The notes: generated by a model not told the origin, from the letters alone. A stretch of 64,000 nucleotides of DNA from Erwinia persicina (GCF_014838825.1 NZ_JACYMO010000005.1:1-64000); one strand, 5' to 3'. Counted from the first letter of the stretch, positions 6,376 to 16,070 are shown. Made by a program: numbers and translations.

Positions 6376-7950
6376 ATGAACGCAGAAAAACCAATTCTCT
6401 TCAGACATCAGCTGGCATACGGCGGTGGTAATTTACTCGGTAGCGGGGCGCTGGCGATAGCCGGTATCTGGTTACTCTATTTCTATACTACCTTTTGTGG
6501 GCTGACGCTGTTACAGGCTTCGGCGATCTTTTCCGTTGCCAGCATCATCGATGCCATCAGCAACCCGCTGATGGGCTATCTCTCGGATAACTTTGGCAAA
6601 ACGCGGCTCGGCAAACGCTTTGGCCGCCGCCGTTTCTTTATCTTACTCGGCATCCCGCTGATGATGGTCTACCCGCTGCTGTGGGTGGAGGGCTTCGGCT
6701 TCTGGTACTACCTTTCAACCTATGTGCTGTTTGAACTGATCTACACCTCGGTGATGGTCCCTTACGAAACCCTCGCCACCGAGATGACCACCGACTTCTC
6801 AGCCCGATCGAAGCTGACCGGATATAAGGCAATTTTCGGTAAAGTGGCGAACTTCCTCGCGGCATTTATCCCCGGCCAGTTCATCCTGATCTACGGTAAA
6901 GAGTCGGCAGAGCCGTTCTTCTTTACCGCGCTGACTTACGGGGTGATTTTATGCGTGGCGATGATCATGCTGTATATCTCCTCCTGGGAACGCCCGGTGG
7001 AAGAGACCACCCCGGTTGATGAGAAGAAAATGACGCTGGCGAAAACCATGGTGACGCTGGTGCGCGATATGAAGTCGACCTTCCATCTGCGCGTGTTCCG
7101 CAAGCACCTGGGCATGTACCTGTGCGGGTTTGGCGCGGAGTGGCTGTTTGCTTCAGTCTTCACCTACTTCATTATCTTTGTGCTGCAGTACGATCCGGCC
7201 ATGGTGGCGGGATTAAGCAGTCTTAACTCCCTGTTACAGCTCTTCTCCACCGCCATCTTTATCGGTATCTGCGTGAAGCACGGCTTCAGCAAGCCGTACA
7301 TTCTGGCTCTGAGTATCGTGGTGTTCTCGGTGGTGTGTTACAGCCTGCTGCACTTCCTGCACCTGCCGCAGCAGTACGCGACGGCGGCGATGCTGGCCAT
7401 CACCGTGGTGTTCGGCATCGGTACGGGCGGTGTGTACTACATCCCGTGGACGGTCTACACCTTCCTGGCGGATATCGATGAAGCCTTTACCGGCCGTCGT
7501 CGTGAAGGCATCTACGCCGGGGCGATGACTTTCTCCGGCAAACTGATGCGCTCGGTGATTGTTTTCGCCATGGGTGCCATCCTCAGCTTCTATGGCTTCC
7601 AGTCTAAATCGCAGACGCAGCCGGAAAGCGCCGTTACGGCGATCGCTCTGGTGTTCTGCGTGGGCGTGATTGCACTGGCGCTGATGGCCATGGTCTTCAG
7701 TCATCAGATGAAGCTGAACCGCAAAACGCACCTGGTCGTGCTGGGTGAAGTCGCCAGGATCAAGGCCGGTGGCCTGATTGGCCACGTGCAGCCCGAGGTG
7801 CGTGCGGTGATGGAAGAGCTGATCGGCTACCCGTATGAAGAGTGCTGGGGTAACAGTAAAGTGTGCCGCAAAATCTTTGATACGCCCGCCGTTGAGGTGC
7901 TCCCCGTGGCAAAACCTGAATCGCTGGTGAGCCGCACGCAGCACCCGTAA
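6376..7950 (+). CDS. togT: GPH-family oligogalacturonide carrier, TogT-like
   Basis: This 524-residue inner-membrane protein has 12 predicted membrane segments. It belongs to the glycoside-pentoside-hexuronide (GPH) cation symporters: the family's loop signature is seen as DAISNPLMGYLSDN plus the basic GKRFGRRRFF segment near residues 56-95, and VPYETLATEM near 130. Dickeya TogT, a GPH carrier for short galacturonate oligomers, is the closest functional match given the neighbours. About 70 hydrophilic C-terminal residues end in the cytoplasm. GGGCGGGG just upstream gives a strong ribosome binding site for the ATG at 6376. It is first in the operon togT-pelX-kdgM and has a CRP site plus KdgR box. 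Substrate is inferred from context. Confidence 0.85.
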   Translation: MNAEKPILFRHQLAYGGGNLLGSGALAIAGIWLLYFYTTFCGLTLLQASAIFSVASIIDAISNPLMGYLSDNFGKTRLGKRFGRRRFFILLGIPLMMVYPLLWVEGFGFWYYLSTYVLFELIYTSVMVPYETLATEMTTDFSARSKLTGYKAIFGKVANFLAAFIPGQFILIYGKESAEPFFFTALTYGVILCVAMIMLYISSWERPVEETTPVDEKKMTLAKTMVTLVRDMKSTFHLRVFRKHLGMYLCGFGAEWLFASVFTYFIIFVLQYDPAMVAGLSSLNSLLQLFSTAIFIGICVKHGFSKPYILALSIVVFSVVCYSLLHFLHLPQQYATAAMLAITVVFGIGTGGVYYIPWTVYTFLADIDEAFTGRRREGIYAGAMTFSGKLMRSVIVFAMGAILSFYGFQSKSQTQPESAVTAIALVFCVGVIALALMAMVFSHQMKLNRKTHLVVLGEVARIKAGGLIGHVQPEVRAVMEELIGYPYEECWGNSKVCRKIFDTPAVEVLPVAKPESLVSRTQHP

Positions 7951-7986
7951 TCCTTCGTTTTTACCAACCCTTTACTGACTCTCCGA

Positions 7987-8006
7987 CTGGCCGGGAAACC
8001 GGCCAG
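7987..8006 (+). other. Intercistronic hairpin with GAAA tetraloop
   Basis: CTGGCCGG-GAAA-CCGGCCAG is a perfect 8-bp stem closed by a GNRA tetraloop, between togT and pelX. There is no T-run, so it is best read as an mRNA stability or processing element. Confidence 0.5.
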
Positions 8007-8035
8007 CGGCCCCCTGCGCATTGAGGATGGGAACC

Positions 8036-10078
8036 ATGAACTGGGAACGTCAACTGTGTATCGTCACGTTAACCCTCGGGCTGAGTACGCTCGCCGCCGC
8101 TGCCCTGCCGGACAGCAGCCGGCTGGTCTGGCACAGCATCACCTTCGGTCAGTCGACCGACGTCAATTTCGCCACCAACGTGCTGGCGGAAAAAATTGGC
8201 CGCAATGAAACCCGTCTGGCTGGTGGAGATCCCGTCCCGCCGGAAGGCAGTGCGCTGAGTGTCCCCTTTACGCTGGAAAGCCGGGGTGGCAAGGTCGGCA
8301 ACAGCCATGACGGGCTGACGTATTACTACACGCGCCTGCCGGCGGATGCCAACTTCCAGCTGGACGCGGACGTGACGCTTAACCAGTTTGGCCCGGAAAA
8401 CGGTGCCAGACCGGCCGGACAGGAGGGCGCTGGCCTGCTGGTGCGCGATATCCTCGGACCGGCACGCTCCCCGGAGGTTATACCCGGTAATGAAGAGCTT
8501 CCGGCCGCGTCGAATATGGTGATGAACACGGTGATGGCCGTCGGTGATAAGCCGCCAGTGGTGGCGCTGGTGGCCCGGCAGGGCGTGCAGCAGCCCTGGG
8601 GCAATACCGGCATTGGCATCGTGCGTGAGCCGTATCAGCCGCTGGCCAGCCCGCAACATTTTTCACTGCGCCTGAGCCGCACGGATGCCGGCTTTGAGGT
8701 GGCGTATGCCCCGCAGGGCAGCAGCGCATGGATCCGTAAAACGGTGGCAGGTGCAGACCGCATCACGCAGCTGGATAAAGCCGGTTACTACGTCGGCTTT
8801 TTCGCCGCGCGCAATGCCCGTCTTACGGTCAATCAGGCCTCGCTGACCCTCAGTGAAGCACACCCGCAGCCCGGCATCCCCTATGTGCCACCGGCTCTGC
8901 AGCCGCGCATTGAAGTGATGTCATCACCGGTGCTCACCCGGTCCGCCAGCCTTTTCCAGCTGCGCACCAACGGTAACGGCCAGATTGCGGTTGCACAGGG
9001 CGGTAACGCGCTGCTCAGCCAGACGGTACACGGTGGACAGGTGGTGACGGTGCCGGTAAAGGCCACGGTGGGCGGCAGCGAGCTGACGGTGACGTTCACA
9101 CCGGACAGCGGCCCGGCCCTGACGCAGATCCTGCCGGTTCGCCTGGCGAAGGTGAGCAATCCGCTGGTGCTGTACGCTTCAGCGCAGGGTGTGGCGGGCA
9201 ATGACGGCTCACCGCAGCACCCGCTGGACGTTGCCAGCGCGGTGAATCTGTTAGCCCCGGGGGGCACCCTGTGGCTGGCGGACGGTGACTACCCGGCCAG
9301 CGTGATACCGGCCACCGCCAGCGGCACCGACAAACAGCCGAAAACCCTGCGTCCACAGGGCGGCAGTGTGGTGTTTCACGGGCTGAAGCTTGATGGCAGC
9401 TACTGGCAGGTACAGGACATCACCGTGACGGAGAAAAGTTTTCATATTGCCGGCAGTTATAACCATATCGATCGCGTTCGCGCCCATCACGCCGACGATA
9501 CCGGCATCTGGGTCGCCTCGCCGGAGGGGATTGGCCGTGCCCTGTGGGCCAGCCAGAACCTGATCAGCAACTCGGAATCCTGGGGCAATCAGGATCCGGG
9601 GCGGAAAAATGCCGACGGCTTTGCGGTGAAAATGCGCGTGGGCGAAGGCAACCGGCTGGTGAACTGTTACGCGCATGACAACATCGACGACGGTTTCGAC
9701 CTGTTCAATAAGATCGAAGACGGCCCGAACGGTAGCGTCACCATCGAAAACAGCCGCTCCGCGCATAACGGCAGCAACGGTTTCAAGCTGGGGGGCGAAG
9801 GCCTGCCGGTGGCGCATACGGTACGCAACAGCCTGGCAGAAGAAAACGGCATGGACGGCTTCAGCGATAACTTTAACCCCGGCGCGCTGGTGGTTGAGGG
9901 GAACCGCGCACGGGATAACCGGCGCTTTAACTTCCTGTTCCGCCCGTCACCTTATGTCACGCCGGATCAGCAGGGGCACTTTCGCGGCAATATCTCGCAG
10001 CGGACGACACCGGGAAAATATCCGGATGTGGTCAGCGGCAATATCGCTGCCGGCAATGATTTTTATATGAGTAATTAA
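8036..10078 (+). CDS. pelX: PL9 exopolygalacturonate lyase, PelX-like
   Basis: This 680-residue exported lyase cleaves pectate oligomers by Ca-dependent beta-elimination. Residues 1-23 are a signal peptide. An N-terminal region (about 24-370) precedes a right-handed beta-helix (about 375-680). The PL9 active site is intact: Asp527 (NADGF) and Asp551, Asp552, Asp555 (DDGFD) for calcium, with Lys584 (GFKLGG) as base. Asp spacing is identical to Pel9A (Asp209, 233, 234, 237; Lys273). The two-domain length resembles periplasmic exo-lyase PelX rather than compact secreted PelL, so dimer release in the periplasm is likely. The ATG at 8036 has GAGGAT upstream; TTG 8021 is unlikely. It lies between the inner-membrane carrier and the porin in one operon. 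Confidence 0.85.
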   Translation: MNWERQLCIVTLTLGLSTLAAAALPDSSRLVWHSITFGQSTDVNFATNVLAEKIGRNETRLAGGDPVPPEGSALSVPFTLESRGGKVGNSHDGLTYYYTRLPADANFQLDADVTLNQFGPENGARPAGQEGAGLLVRDILGPARSPEVIPGNEELPAASNMVMNTVMAVGDKPPVVALVARQGVQQPWGNTGIGIVREPYQPLASPQHFSLRLSRTDAGFEVAYAPQGSSAWIRKTVAGADRITQLDKAGYYVGFFAARNARLTVNQASLTLSEAHPQPGIPYVPPALQPRIEVMSSPVLTRSASLFQLRTNGNGQIAVAQGGNALLSQTVHGGQVVTVPVKATVGGSELTVTFTPDSGPALTQILPVRLAKVSNPLVLYASAQGVAGNDGSPQHPLDVASAVNLLAPGGTLWLADGDYPASVIPATASGTDKQPKTLRPQGGSVVFHGLKLDGSYWQVQDITVTEKSFHIAGSYNHIDRVRAHHADDTGIWVASPEGIGRALWASQNLISNSESWGNQDPGRKNADGFAVKMRVGEGNRLVNCYAHDNIDDGFDLFNKIEDGPNGSVTIENSRSAHNGSNGFKLGGEGLPVAHTVRNSLAEENGMDGFSDNFNPGALVVEGNRARDNRRFNFLFRPSPYVTPDQQGHFRGNISQRTTPGKYPDVVSGNIAAGNDFYMSN

Positions 10079-10121
10079 CACGAAGTTCTAAAAAAATATC
10101 AATATTCTCTGGGATGACATA

Positions 10122-10802
10122 ATGAAAAATAACAGACTGCTGCTCTGCGGTCTGCTGCTGGCCAGCGCCGGCAGTCAGGCTGTGACAATCGATCTTCGCC
10201 ACGAGTGGCTGGATGACAGTAAACAACATAAAGACCGCGCCATGGTGTCGCACCGTTTTGCTAACGGCCTGGGTTTCTCGCTGGAGGCAAAGTGGAAATC
10301 AGGCGGAGATAATTCGAATAAAGCCTTTAATAATCTGGTGGATAACGGAACGGAAAGTACCGTCAGTTATCAGTACAAAGTGACGCCCGCCTGGTTTCTG
10401 CAGCCAGGGTTTACGCTGGAATCCAGCTCTGACAGCAGCATCTATAAGCCGTTTTTAACCACCGGTTACCAGTTTGATAGCGGGATTTATTTTAACGTGC
10501 GCTATCGCTATGAATATACGCGCTACACCAAAGAAAATACCGACGATAAGAAAACCAACCGGGGTGAGTTCTGGCTGGGCTATCGTCTGGCCGACTGGCG
10601 CTTTGAATATAACTATATTTATAAGCACAGCGATCAGGTGTTGTATGACAACGACAAATGGGATTACGAGCAGGATTTGAAAGTCGCCTATAACATTAAC
10701 AAGCAGTGGACGCCGTATGTGCAGGTGGGCGATGTCTCCGTCAGGAAAACGGCAGATGACCGGCAGACGCGGCTGCGCGTGGGCATTCAGTATAACTTTT
10801 AA
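10122..10802 (+). CDS. kdgM: Oligogalacturonate-specific porin, KdgM family
   Basis: KdgM is a small monomeric outer-membrane barrel that lets acidic oligogalacturonides into the periplasm. The 226-residue protein has a signal peptide (1-20), a mature start VTIDLRHEWLDD typical of the family, a 12-strand amphipathic pattern, and a C-terminal Phe. Many Arg and Lys residues in inward-facing strand positions suit anionic sugars. It starts 43 bp after pelX and ends at a terminator, completing the togT-pelX-kdgM operon. I see no separate KdgR box in the gap, so expression should depend on the togT promoter. Confidence 0.9.
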   Translation: MKNNRLLLCGLLLASAGSQAVTIDLRHEWLDDSKQHKDRAMVSHRFANGLGFSLEAKWKSGGDNSNKAFNNLVDNGTESTVSYQYKVTPAWFLQPGFTLESSSDSSIYKPFLTTGYQFDSGIYFNVRYRYEYTRYTKENTDDKKTNRGEFWLGYRLADWRFEYNYIYKHSDQVLYDNDKWDYEQDLKVAYNINKQWTPYVQVGDVSVRKTADDRQTRLRVGIQYNF

Positions 10803-10825
10803 GGCGGCTTAACCTGCGCCATATA

Positions 10826-10856
10826 CCGCCCGCCGGACGACCCTGCGGGCGGTTTT
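10826..10856 (+). terminator. Terminator of togT-pelX-kdgM
   Basis: An 8-bp GC stem (CCGCCCGC / GCGGGCGG) with an 11-nt loop is followed by TTTT, 24 bp after the kdgM stop. It separates the pectin operon from the convergent phosphoesterase gene. Confidence 0.85.
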
Positions 10857-10906
10857 GTCATGTGCCGATCAGCGCCCGGCGCGGCAGACCGATGGGATAA
10901 GACCGG

Positions 10907-11887
10907 TTAGTCCGCCGGACTTGATGAGAAAGCGTCAGATTCGTGAGTGTCTGCAGTCAGTATCCGGCTGATTTCGCTGCCATATCCCCGCACCGTCAGC
11001 ACCCCATCCAGCAGCTCCACCACCGCAAACGGCACGTCTTCCGCGCCGTCGAGCATCCCTTTCATGGTGATAAAGTCGGTATTCTCACGCCGCACGTAGC
11101 CGCCGCGATGGTCGTGCCCGGTAAAGCAGGCACGTACCTGATAGCGGCACAGCAGATCGGCCAGCTCGCCGCCGTTCCACAGAATATGCCCGGTGTGCGG
11201 GGCCAGCGGATAGTGGCCGAACACCACCACCGTTTCTCCCAGCAGCCGGGCCTGTTTCAGCTGCTCTTCAATCCAGGCAAACTGGGCGCTGCCTACGGCA
11301 CCATTCCACAGCTGGCCCTGCGGCTGCTGACGTGCGATCAGATCGGCCAGCATGGCCTTCGCCTGCAGACGGTCGCCGCCGTTACCCTGATTGCAGTACA
11401 GGCTGATGTCGTTACCGTCGAAAATAATAAAGCGGTAGCCCGCCAGGCGAAACTGATAATAGCTTTTGGGTAAACCGGCGGGGGGCGTGTGTGCCGACGT
11501 CAGGCGGTCGGAAATGACCTGTGCGTCATGGTTGCCGATCACCATCGCATGGGGGTGATGCAGCGTTTCATACAGCGGCAGCAGCGCCTGATAGCTTGGC
11601 CAGTGGCGATCCACCATGTCGCCCAGGGTGACGACAAAATCGAGTGGCTGTCGGTTAAGGGCGGCGATCGCCTTCGGCAGCTTGTGCAGGGCGTGGCGGT
11701 AGTAGAGATTTTTCGGCACGTCGGCATCAACGTCGGCGTACTGCGGGTCGGCCATCAGCCCAAAGCGCAGCGTGCGATCGGCCGGATGCGTGGCGCGCAT
11801 CCGGGGCGGCTGGTACATCATGGCGGCTGCGCCCAGCGCCTGGCGTTGCAGGTCAGAAAGGGGGTGAGGCAGGGTGTCAAAGGACAT
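10907..11887 (-). CDS. Metallophosphoesterase, ADPRibase-Mn / CDP-alcohol diphosphatase-like
   Basis: This 326-residue cytoplasmic calcineurin-like phosphoesterase has every metal motif in order: DPQYAD, GDMVD, GNHD, GHYPLAPH and GHDHRGG. The YADVD extension after the first motif, the long insert, and the ITMKGMLDG region resemble the Mn-dependent ADP-ribose/CDP-alcohol diphosphatase group best known from animals and plants. Those enzymes split CDP-glycerol, CDP-choline, CDP-ethanolamine and ADP-ribose. It is last in a Ugp-like transporter operon, 12 bp after the second permease, the place where E. coli ugp carries the unrelated phosphodiesterase UgpQ. By analogy it probably processes the imported phosphodiester. 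Subfamily placement is from motif memory; the real substrate is unknown. Confidence 0.75.
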   Translation of the reverse strand: MSFDTLPHPLSDLQRQALGAAAMMYQPPRMRATHPADRTLRFGLMADPQYADVDADVPKNLYYRHALHKLPKAIAALNRQPLDFVVTLGDMVDRHWPSYQALLPLYETLHHPHAMVIGNHDAQVISDRLTSAHTPPAGLPKSYYQFRLAGYRFIIFDGNDISLYCNQGNGGDRLQAKAMLADLIARQQPQGQLWNGAVGSAQFAWIEEQLKQARLLGETVVVFGHYPLAPHTGHILWNGGELADLLCRYQVRACFTGHDHRGGYVRRENTDFITMKGMLDGAEDVPFAVVELLDGVLTVRGYGSEISRILTADTHESDAFSSSPAD

Positions 11888-11899
11888 GATGAAACTCCG

Positions 11900-12739
11900 T
11901 TAGCGGATACCGGCACGCATAAAAGACTGAACAAACTGAGGCTGGAAGACCAGAAACAGCACCAGCAGCGGTAACGAGGTCATCAGCGTTGCTGCACCCA
12001 CCAGCGCCCACTGCACGCCCTGCTCCGGCGCAGAGAAAAGCTGAAGCCCGACGGTAATCGGCCGCACGCTGACCGAGTCGGTGATCACCAGCGGCCAGAG
12101 GAAATCATTCCAGTGGAAGCTGATCGACACCAGGGCAAAGGCGATGTACACCGGCTTTGCCAGCGGCACATAAATACGACGCAAGATAGTCCAGCGGCTG
12201 GCACCTTCAACAATGGCCGCCTCTTCCAGCACCAGCGGGATGCTTTTAAAGGTCTGGCGCAGCAGAAAGATGGCAAATGCCGAGGCGAGGTAAGGCAGCG
12301 CAATTCCCCACAGGCTGTCGCGCAGGCCCAGTGCGCCCACGGTTTTGTAGTTACTGAGGATCAGGACATCGGGGCTGATCATCAGCTGCAGCAGGATCAA
12401 TGCAAACAGCAGCCCGGAAAATTTCAGCCGGAACCTGACCAGCGCATAGGCCGCCATGGTGGCCAGCACCAGCTGACAGATAACAATCATCAGCACCAGC
12501 AGCGTGGTGTTGAGGAAGTAGCGGGCAAACGGGGCGGCATGCCAGGCGTCAATAAAGTTCTGCGCCGTCAGCGGTGAAAACAGGATAAAGGTGCCCTGGT
12601 CGGACGCCGGGTGAACCGCCACCCAGATGGCCACCAGAATGGGTAAAAACCACAGCAGCGCCGCCAGCCAGATCGCCAGGTTCAGGCACAGGCAGCCCGC
12701 GGAAAACGGGCGTGCAGGACGTATCATCGTCAGGCTCAT
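11900..12739 (-). CDS. ABC permease, UgpE/MalG-like
   Basis: This 279-residue inner-membrane protein has six predicted helices and the EAA loop that docks to the ATPase (EEAAIVEGASRWTILRRIYVPLAKP region, about residues 183-207). It belongs to the CUT1 family of sugar and glycerol-3-phosphate importers and is closest in layout to UgpE. Its start overlaps the other permease's stop by four bases, so the pair is coupled and forms the heterodimeric channel. Substrate cannot be read from the sequence. Confidence 0.88.
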   Translation of the reverse strand: MSLTMIRPARPFSAGCLCLNLAIWLAALLWFLPILVAIWVAVHPASDQGTFILFSPLTAQNFIDAWHAAPFARYFLNTTLLVLMIVICQLVLATMAAYALVRFRLKFSGLLFALILLQLMISPDVLILSNYKTVGALGLRDSLWGIALPYLASAFAIFLLRQTFKSIPLVLEEAAIVEGASRWTILRRIYVPLAKPVYIAFALVSISFHWNDFLWPLVITDSVSVRPITVGLQLFSAPEQGVQWALVGAATLMTSLPLLVLFLVFQPQFVQSFMRAGIR

Positions 12740-13647
12740 TGGTAGTGGGCTCGCTTATCCAGCAGGTGGAATTTGATGAGAGCCACCGCGCCGAGGATAA
12801 CCAGCAATACCACGGTCATCGCGGAGGCGGCCGGTAAATCCCAAAAGCTAAAGGCGGTGCGGTAGATGTAAAACAGCAGCAGGCTGCTGCTGTTATTGGG
12901 CCCGCCGTTGGTCATGGCGATCACCTGATCGACGATGCGGAAGGCGTTCATCGAGGCATTGATCAGAATAAACAGCGTAGTCGGCATCAGCAGTGGCCAC
13001 TGCACGCGGCGGAAGAAGTAGCGGCGGGACGCCCCCTCAATCTCTGCCGCCTCGCTCAGACGCGGGTCAATCTGCTGCAGCGCCGCCAGATAGAAGATCA
13101 TAAAGAATCCGGCCTCACGCCAGACGGACACCGCCATCAGGCTCCAGAGTGCGCTGTCAGGATCGCCCAGCCAGTTGACGGGCGGCAGCGAAAACAGCGC
13201 CAGCAGCTGATTCAGCAGGCCGAGCTGCGGCGTGTAGAAAAACAGCCACAGATTGGCGATGGCAATCATCGGCAGCAGCGACGGAATGAAAAAGGCGGCG
13301 CGGGTCAGCGCACTGCCGCGCAGGCGGCGATTAACCGCCAGCGCCATCAGCAGCGCCAGCCCCACCGCCAGCGGAATGGTGACCGCTGCGTACAGCAGGT
13401 TATTGCGCAGTGACAGCATAAAGATGTCGTCATCCAGCAGCGCGGCATAGTTATCCAGCCCGACAAAATGGGCCGGATGACCGTTGCGTGCGGCAGAAAA
13501 CAGGCTCTCCCACATCGTCGCCACGGCCGGGTAATGGGTAAACGTCAGGAGAAAACCCAGCGCCGGTAGCAGCAGCAGATAACCGTAAATCTGCAGCGAC
13601 AGGCCGCGCTGACGTGCGGCAGGGGCGGCGATATGAAACGTGCTCAT
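12736..13647 (-). CDS. ABC permease, UgpA/MalF-like
   Basis: This 303-residue protein has six predicted membrane helices and the EAA motif (EAAEIEGASRRYFFRRVQWP, about residues 205-224). It resembles UgpA more than MalF because it lacks MalF's large periplasmic loop. It lies ten bases after the binding-protein gene and overlaps the second permease gene. Together they form the membrane part of the importer. Confidence 0.88.
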   Translation of the reverse strand: MSTFHIAAPAARQRGLSLQIYGYLLLLPALGFLLTFTHYPAVATMWESLFSAARNGHPAHFVGLDNYAALLDDDIFMLSLRNNLLYAAVTIPLAVGLALLMALAVNRRLRGSALTRAAFFIPSLLPMIAIANLWLFFYTPQLGLLNQLLALFSLPPVNWLGDPDSALWSLMAVSVWREAGFFMIFYLAALQQIDPRLSEAAEIEGASRRYFFRRVQWPLLMPTTLFILINASMNAFRIVDQVIAMTNGGPNNSSSLLLFYIYRTAFSFWDLPAASAMTVVLLVILGAVALIKFHLLDKRAHYQ

Positions 13648-13657
13648 CTTGTGCCCG

Positions 13658-14938
13658 TTACTGGTAAGGTTTCAGCAGGCGGTCAGCCTGCTTCTGCGCC
13701 GATTTCAGTGCCTGCTCAGGGGTTTTCTCCTGGGTGACGGCCGCTTCGATCGCATGGTTCAGGGCTTCCTGAATCTGTACGCTGTTATAGGTCGACAGCT
13801 CGGGCTGGGAGTATTTGAGCTGCTCACGTGCCACCAGAGCCTGCGGTACCTGCTTCACGTAATCCTGCATCACGGCGGTATCCCATGCTGCCGGGGAGGT
13901 GGCTACGTAACCCGTTGCGATACTCCAGCGTGCTGCCTGTTCCGGTGCGGACACCCAGCGGATAAAGGCCATGGCGGCTTTCTGCTGTTCCGGGCTGGCG
14001 TTTTTAAACACGTAAAGGTTGCCGCCGCCGGTCGGGCTGCCGCGCTGCGTTTTCTCTGGCAGCATGGCGACGCCAAACGGGAACTTCGCATTTTCACGTA
14101 CGGTGGTCAGATTACCGGTGGTGGTAACCATCATGGCCGTTTTGCCGCTGATAAAGTCCTGTGGGGTGGTGCTCCAGGCGATAGCACCTTTAGGGGATAC
14201 GCCCTCTTTCTGCCCCAGGTCGGTCAGCCACTGCAGGGTTTCAATGTTAGCTGGCGTGTCGAAGGTCACGGCGGTGCCTTTGCCATTATCCAGACGGCCA
14301 CCGTTGGTGGCCGCCAGTCCCTGGAAGTTCCAGTAGCCGTTCGGCGTGGACGGGATCTCAATACCCCACTGGCTCACGCCTTTCTCGTCTTTCACCACCA
14401 GTTTTTTCCCGAAGTCGACCACCTGCTGCCAGCTGGCAGGCGGCGTATTGCCGTCGAGGCCCGCTTTTTCAAATGCCTGTTTGTTCCAGTACATCACCAC
14501 CGTGGAACGCTGAAAAGGGATGCCCCACACCTTACCGTCGATATGACGGAGGAAGGCCGGATAAAAACTGTCGATCCACTTTTTACCCTCATCATCATTC
14601 GCCAGATCGCTGGCGGCACTGATGGCGCCGGCGTCAATCAGAGAATAGGCTTCAATGTCACCGATCACCGCCATCTGCGGGGCGTTGCCGCCGCGAAACG
14701 CAGTCAGGGCTTTGGTTACCGTGGTGGCATAATCCCCGGTATACACCGGCTGGATGCTGACGTCCGGGTGCAGTTTTTCAAAATCGGCGACCAGGGTATC
14801 GACGGTATGGCTGACTTTGCCGCCTACGGCGATCGGGTAGTACATCTGCAGTTTCACCGGATCGGCGGCGAAGGCTGATGAAGCAGCGCACAGCAGCAGG
14901 GCAGAGGTCAGGCGTGAGACATGGCGAACTGGAGACAT
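13658..14938 (-). CDS. Periplasmic binding protein, UgpB-like
   Basis: This 426-residue protein has a 24-residue signal peptide ending in AFA and a mature type 1 extracellular solute-binding domain. It resembles UgpB in order of segments: KLQMYYPIAVGG at the start, the LYPDV-like FEKLHPDVSI hinge, PFQRSTVVMYWN, and the aromatic NGYWNFQGL pocket segment. A Trp-rich pocket is usual for glycerol-3-phosphate or glycerophosphodiester binding in this group. AAGGGA upstream supports the start. It is second in the operon after the ATPase gene. Glycerol-3-phosphate, glycerophosphodiesters or another phosphate ester are the best candidates, given the PHO-box-like promoter and phosphoesterase partner. 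Confidence 0.82.
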   Translation of the reverse strand: MSPVRHVSRLTSALLLCAASSAFAADPVKLQMYYPIAVGGKVSHTVDTLVADFEKLHPDVSIQPVYTGDYATTVTKALTAFRGGNAPQMAVIGDIEAYSLIDAGAISAASDLANDDEGKKWIDSFYPAFLRHIDGKVWGIPFQRSTVVMYWNKQAFEKAGLDGNTPPASWQQVVDFGKKLVVKDEKGVSQWGIEIPSTPNGYWNFQGLAATNGGRLDNGKGTAVTFDTPANIETLQWLTDLGQKEGVSPKGAIAWSTTPQDFISGKTAMMVTTTGNLTTVRENAKFPFGVAMLPEKTQRGSPTGGGNLYVFKNASPEQQKAAMAFIRWVSAPEQAARWSIATGYVATSPAAWDTAVMQDYVKQVPQALVAREQLKYSQPELSTYNSVQIQEALNHAIEAAVTQEKTPEQALKSAQKQADRLLKPYQ

Positions 14939-14966
14939 GATTTTCCCTTAGGCGATAAAATAATGA

Positions 14967-16070
14967 TTAAACAGCATATTTTTGTTCTGACGGTAAAGCG
15001 GTGTGTTCCGCACCGTAGCAGCGTTTGCCGCTGGCGGTGACGAAGAAATAGTGTCGGGAGGCTGACCACTGCAGCCCGACCAGGCTGTGTTCACTGAAGC
15101 GCCTCATGCCGGCGACTTTGACGGTGATTGGCTCGCGGCAGGCGGCGATCTGACATACCAGCAGGGTGTCGGCCCCCATATATTCATAGCTGATGACCCG
15201 GGCGGTGAGCGCCGCCCGGTCGGCAGCGGTCAGCTGAATATCTTCCGCGCGCAGCCCCAGGCTCAGGGCGGCTTCATGGCGGTGTTCCACCACCGGGATC
15301 GGCATCTCTCCCAGGTAATGGTGCTGGCCCTCGCGCCGCAGCGGAATGATATTCATCGGCGGTGCGCCAATAAACTGTGCGGCAAAAATGCTGGCGGGGT
15401 TGTTGTAAAGATTATCCGGGGTGTCGTGCTGTTCGATAGCGCCGTCGTTCAGCAAAATAATCTTATCGGCCATGCTCATGGCCTCGGTTTGATCGTGAGT
15501 GACGTACAGCATCGTCAGGCCGAGCTTCTTCTGTAGGGCGCGAATTTCGCGGCGCATGCTCTGGCGCAGCTTGGCGTCGAGGTTAGAGAGCGGCTCATCC
15601 ATCAGACACAGTTTATTGTTGGCGATCACCGCACGGCCCAGCGCCACGCGCTGCTGCTGCCCGCCTGATAGCTGGGACGGCAGCCGGTCAAGCAGCGGTG
15701 CCAGCTCCATCAGGCGGCTGACTTCCTCCAGACGCGCGGGGAAATGACGCTTGTCTTCGCCACGGGCGCGCAGGCCAAACAGCAGATTTTCCCGCACGCT
15801 GAGGTGGGGGAAGAGCGCATAAGACTGGAACACCATCGACAGCTTACGCTGCGATGGCGGCAGGGTGGTGACATCGGTCTGCTGAAAGCAGATAGCGCCA
15901 CTGTCGGCAGACTCCAGTCCGGCGATGGTACGCAACAGGGTCGACTTGCCGCAGCCGGAAGGCCCGAGGAGCGCGATAAAATCGCCTTCTGCCACCCCGA
16001 AGCTGATGTCGTTGAGCGCGGTTTTGCTGCCCCAGGCTTTGTCAATATGGTGAAGAGAGAGATAGCTCAT
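14967..16070 (-). CDS. ABC ATPase, UgpC/MalK-like
   Basis: This 367-residue cytoplasmic ATPase has Walker A GPSGCGKST (about 36-44), Q-loop, LSGGQQQR signature, Walker B LCLMDEPLSNLDAKLR and the switch His in VTHDQTEAMS. The C-terminal 120 residues form the regulatory OB-fold of the MalK/UgpC group. I chose MSYLSLHHI (ATG at 16070) because it aligns with the UgpC start; the in-frame ATG at 16091 adds seven residues. It is first in the operon ATPase - binding protein - permease - permease - phosphoesterase, a permutation of ugpBAECQ. Two tandem PHO-box-like sites lie 52-91 bp upstream. Confidence 0.9.
   Translation of the reverse strand: MSYLSLHHIDKAWGSKTALNDISFGVAEGDFIALLGPSGCGKSTLLRTIAGLESADSGAICFQQTDVTTLPPSQRKLSMVFQSYALFPHLSVRENLLFGLRARGEDKRHFPARLEEVSRLMELAPLLDRLPSQLSGGQQQRVALGRAVIANNKLCLMDEPLSNLDAKLRQSMRREIRALQKKLGLTMLYVTHDQTEAMSMADKIILLNDGAIEQHDTPDNLYNNPASIFAAQFIGAPPMNIIPLRREGQHHYLGEMPIPVVEHRHEAALSLGLRAEDIQLTAADRAALTARVISYEYMGADTLLVCQIAACREPITVKVAGMRRFSEHSLVGLQWSASRHYFFVTASGKRCYGAEHTALPSEQKYAV

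Noticed and set aside
13640..14878. 412-codon open frame on the + strand
   Set aside because: It is antisense to the UgpB-like binding protein, whose signal peptide, ribosome binding site and family match are clear. The antisense product is His/Arg/Gly-rich with no recognisable domain.
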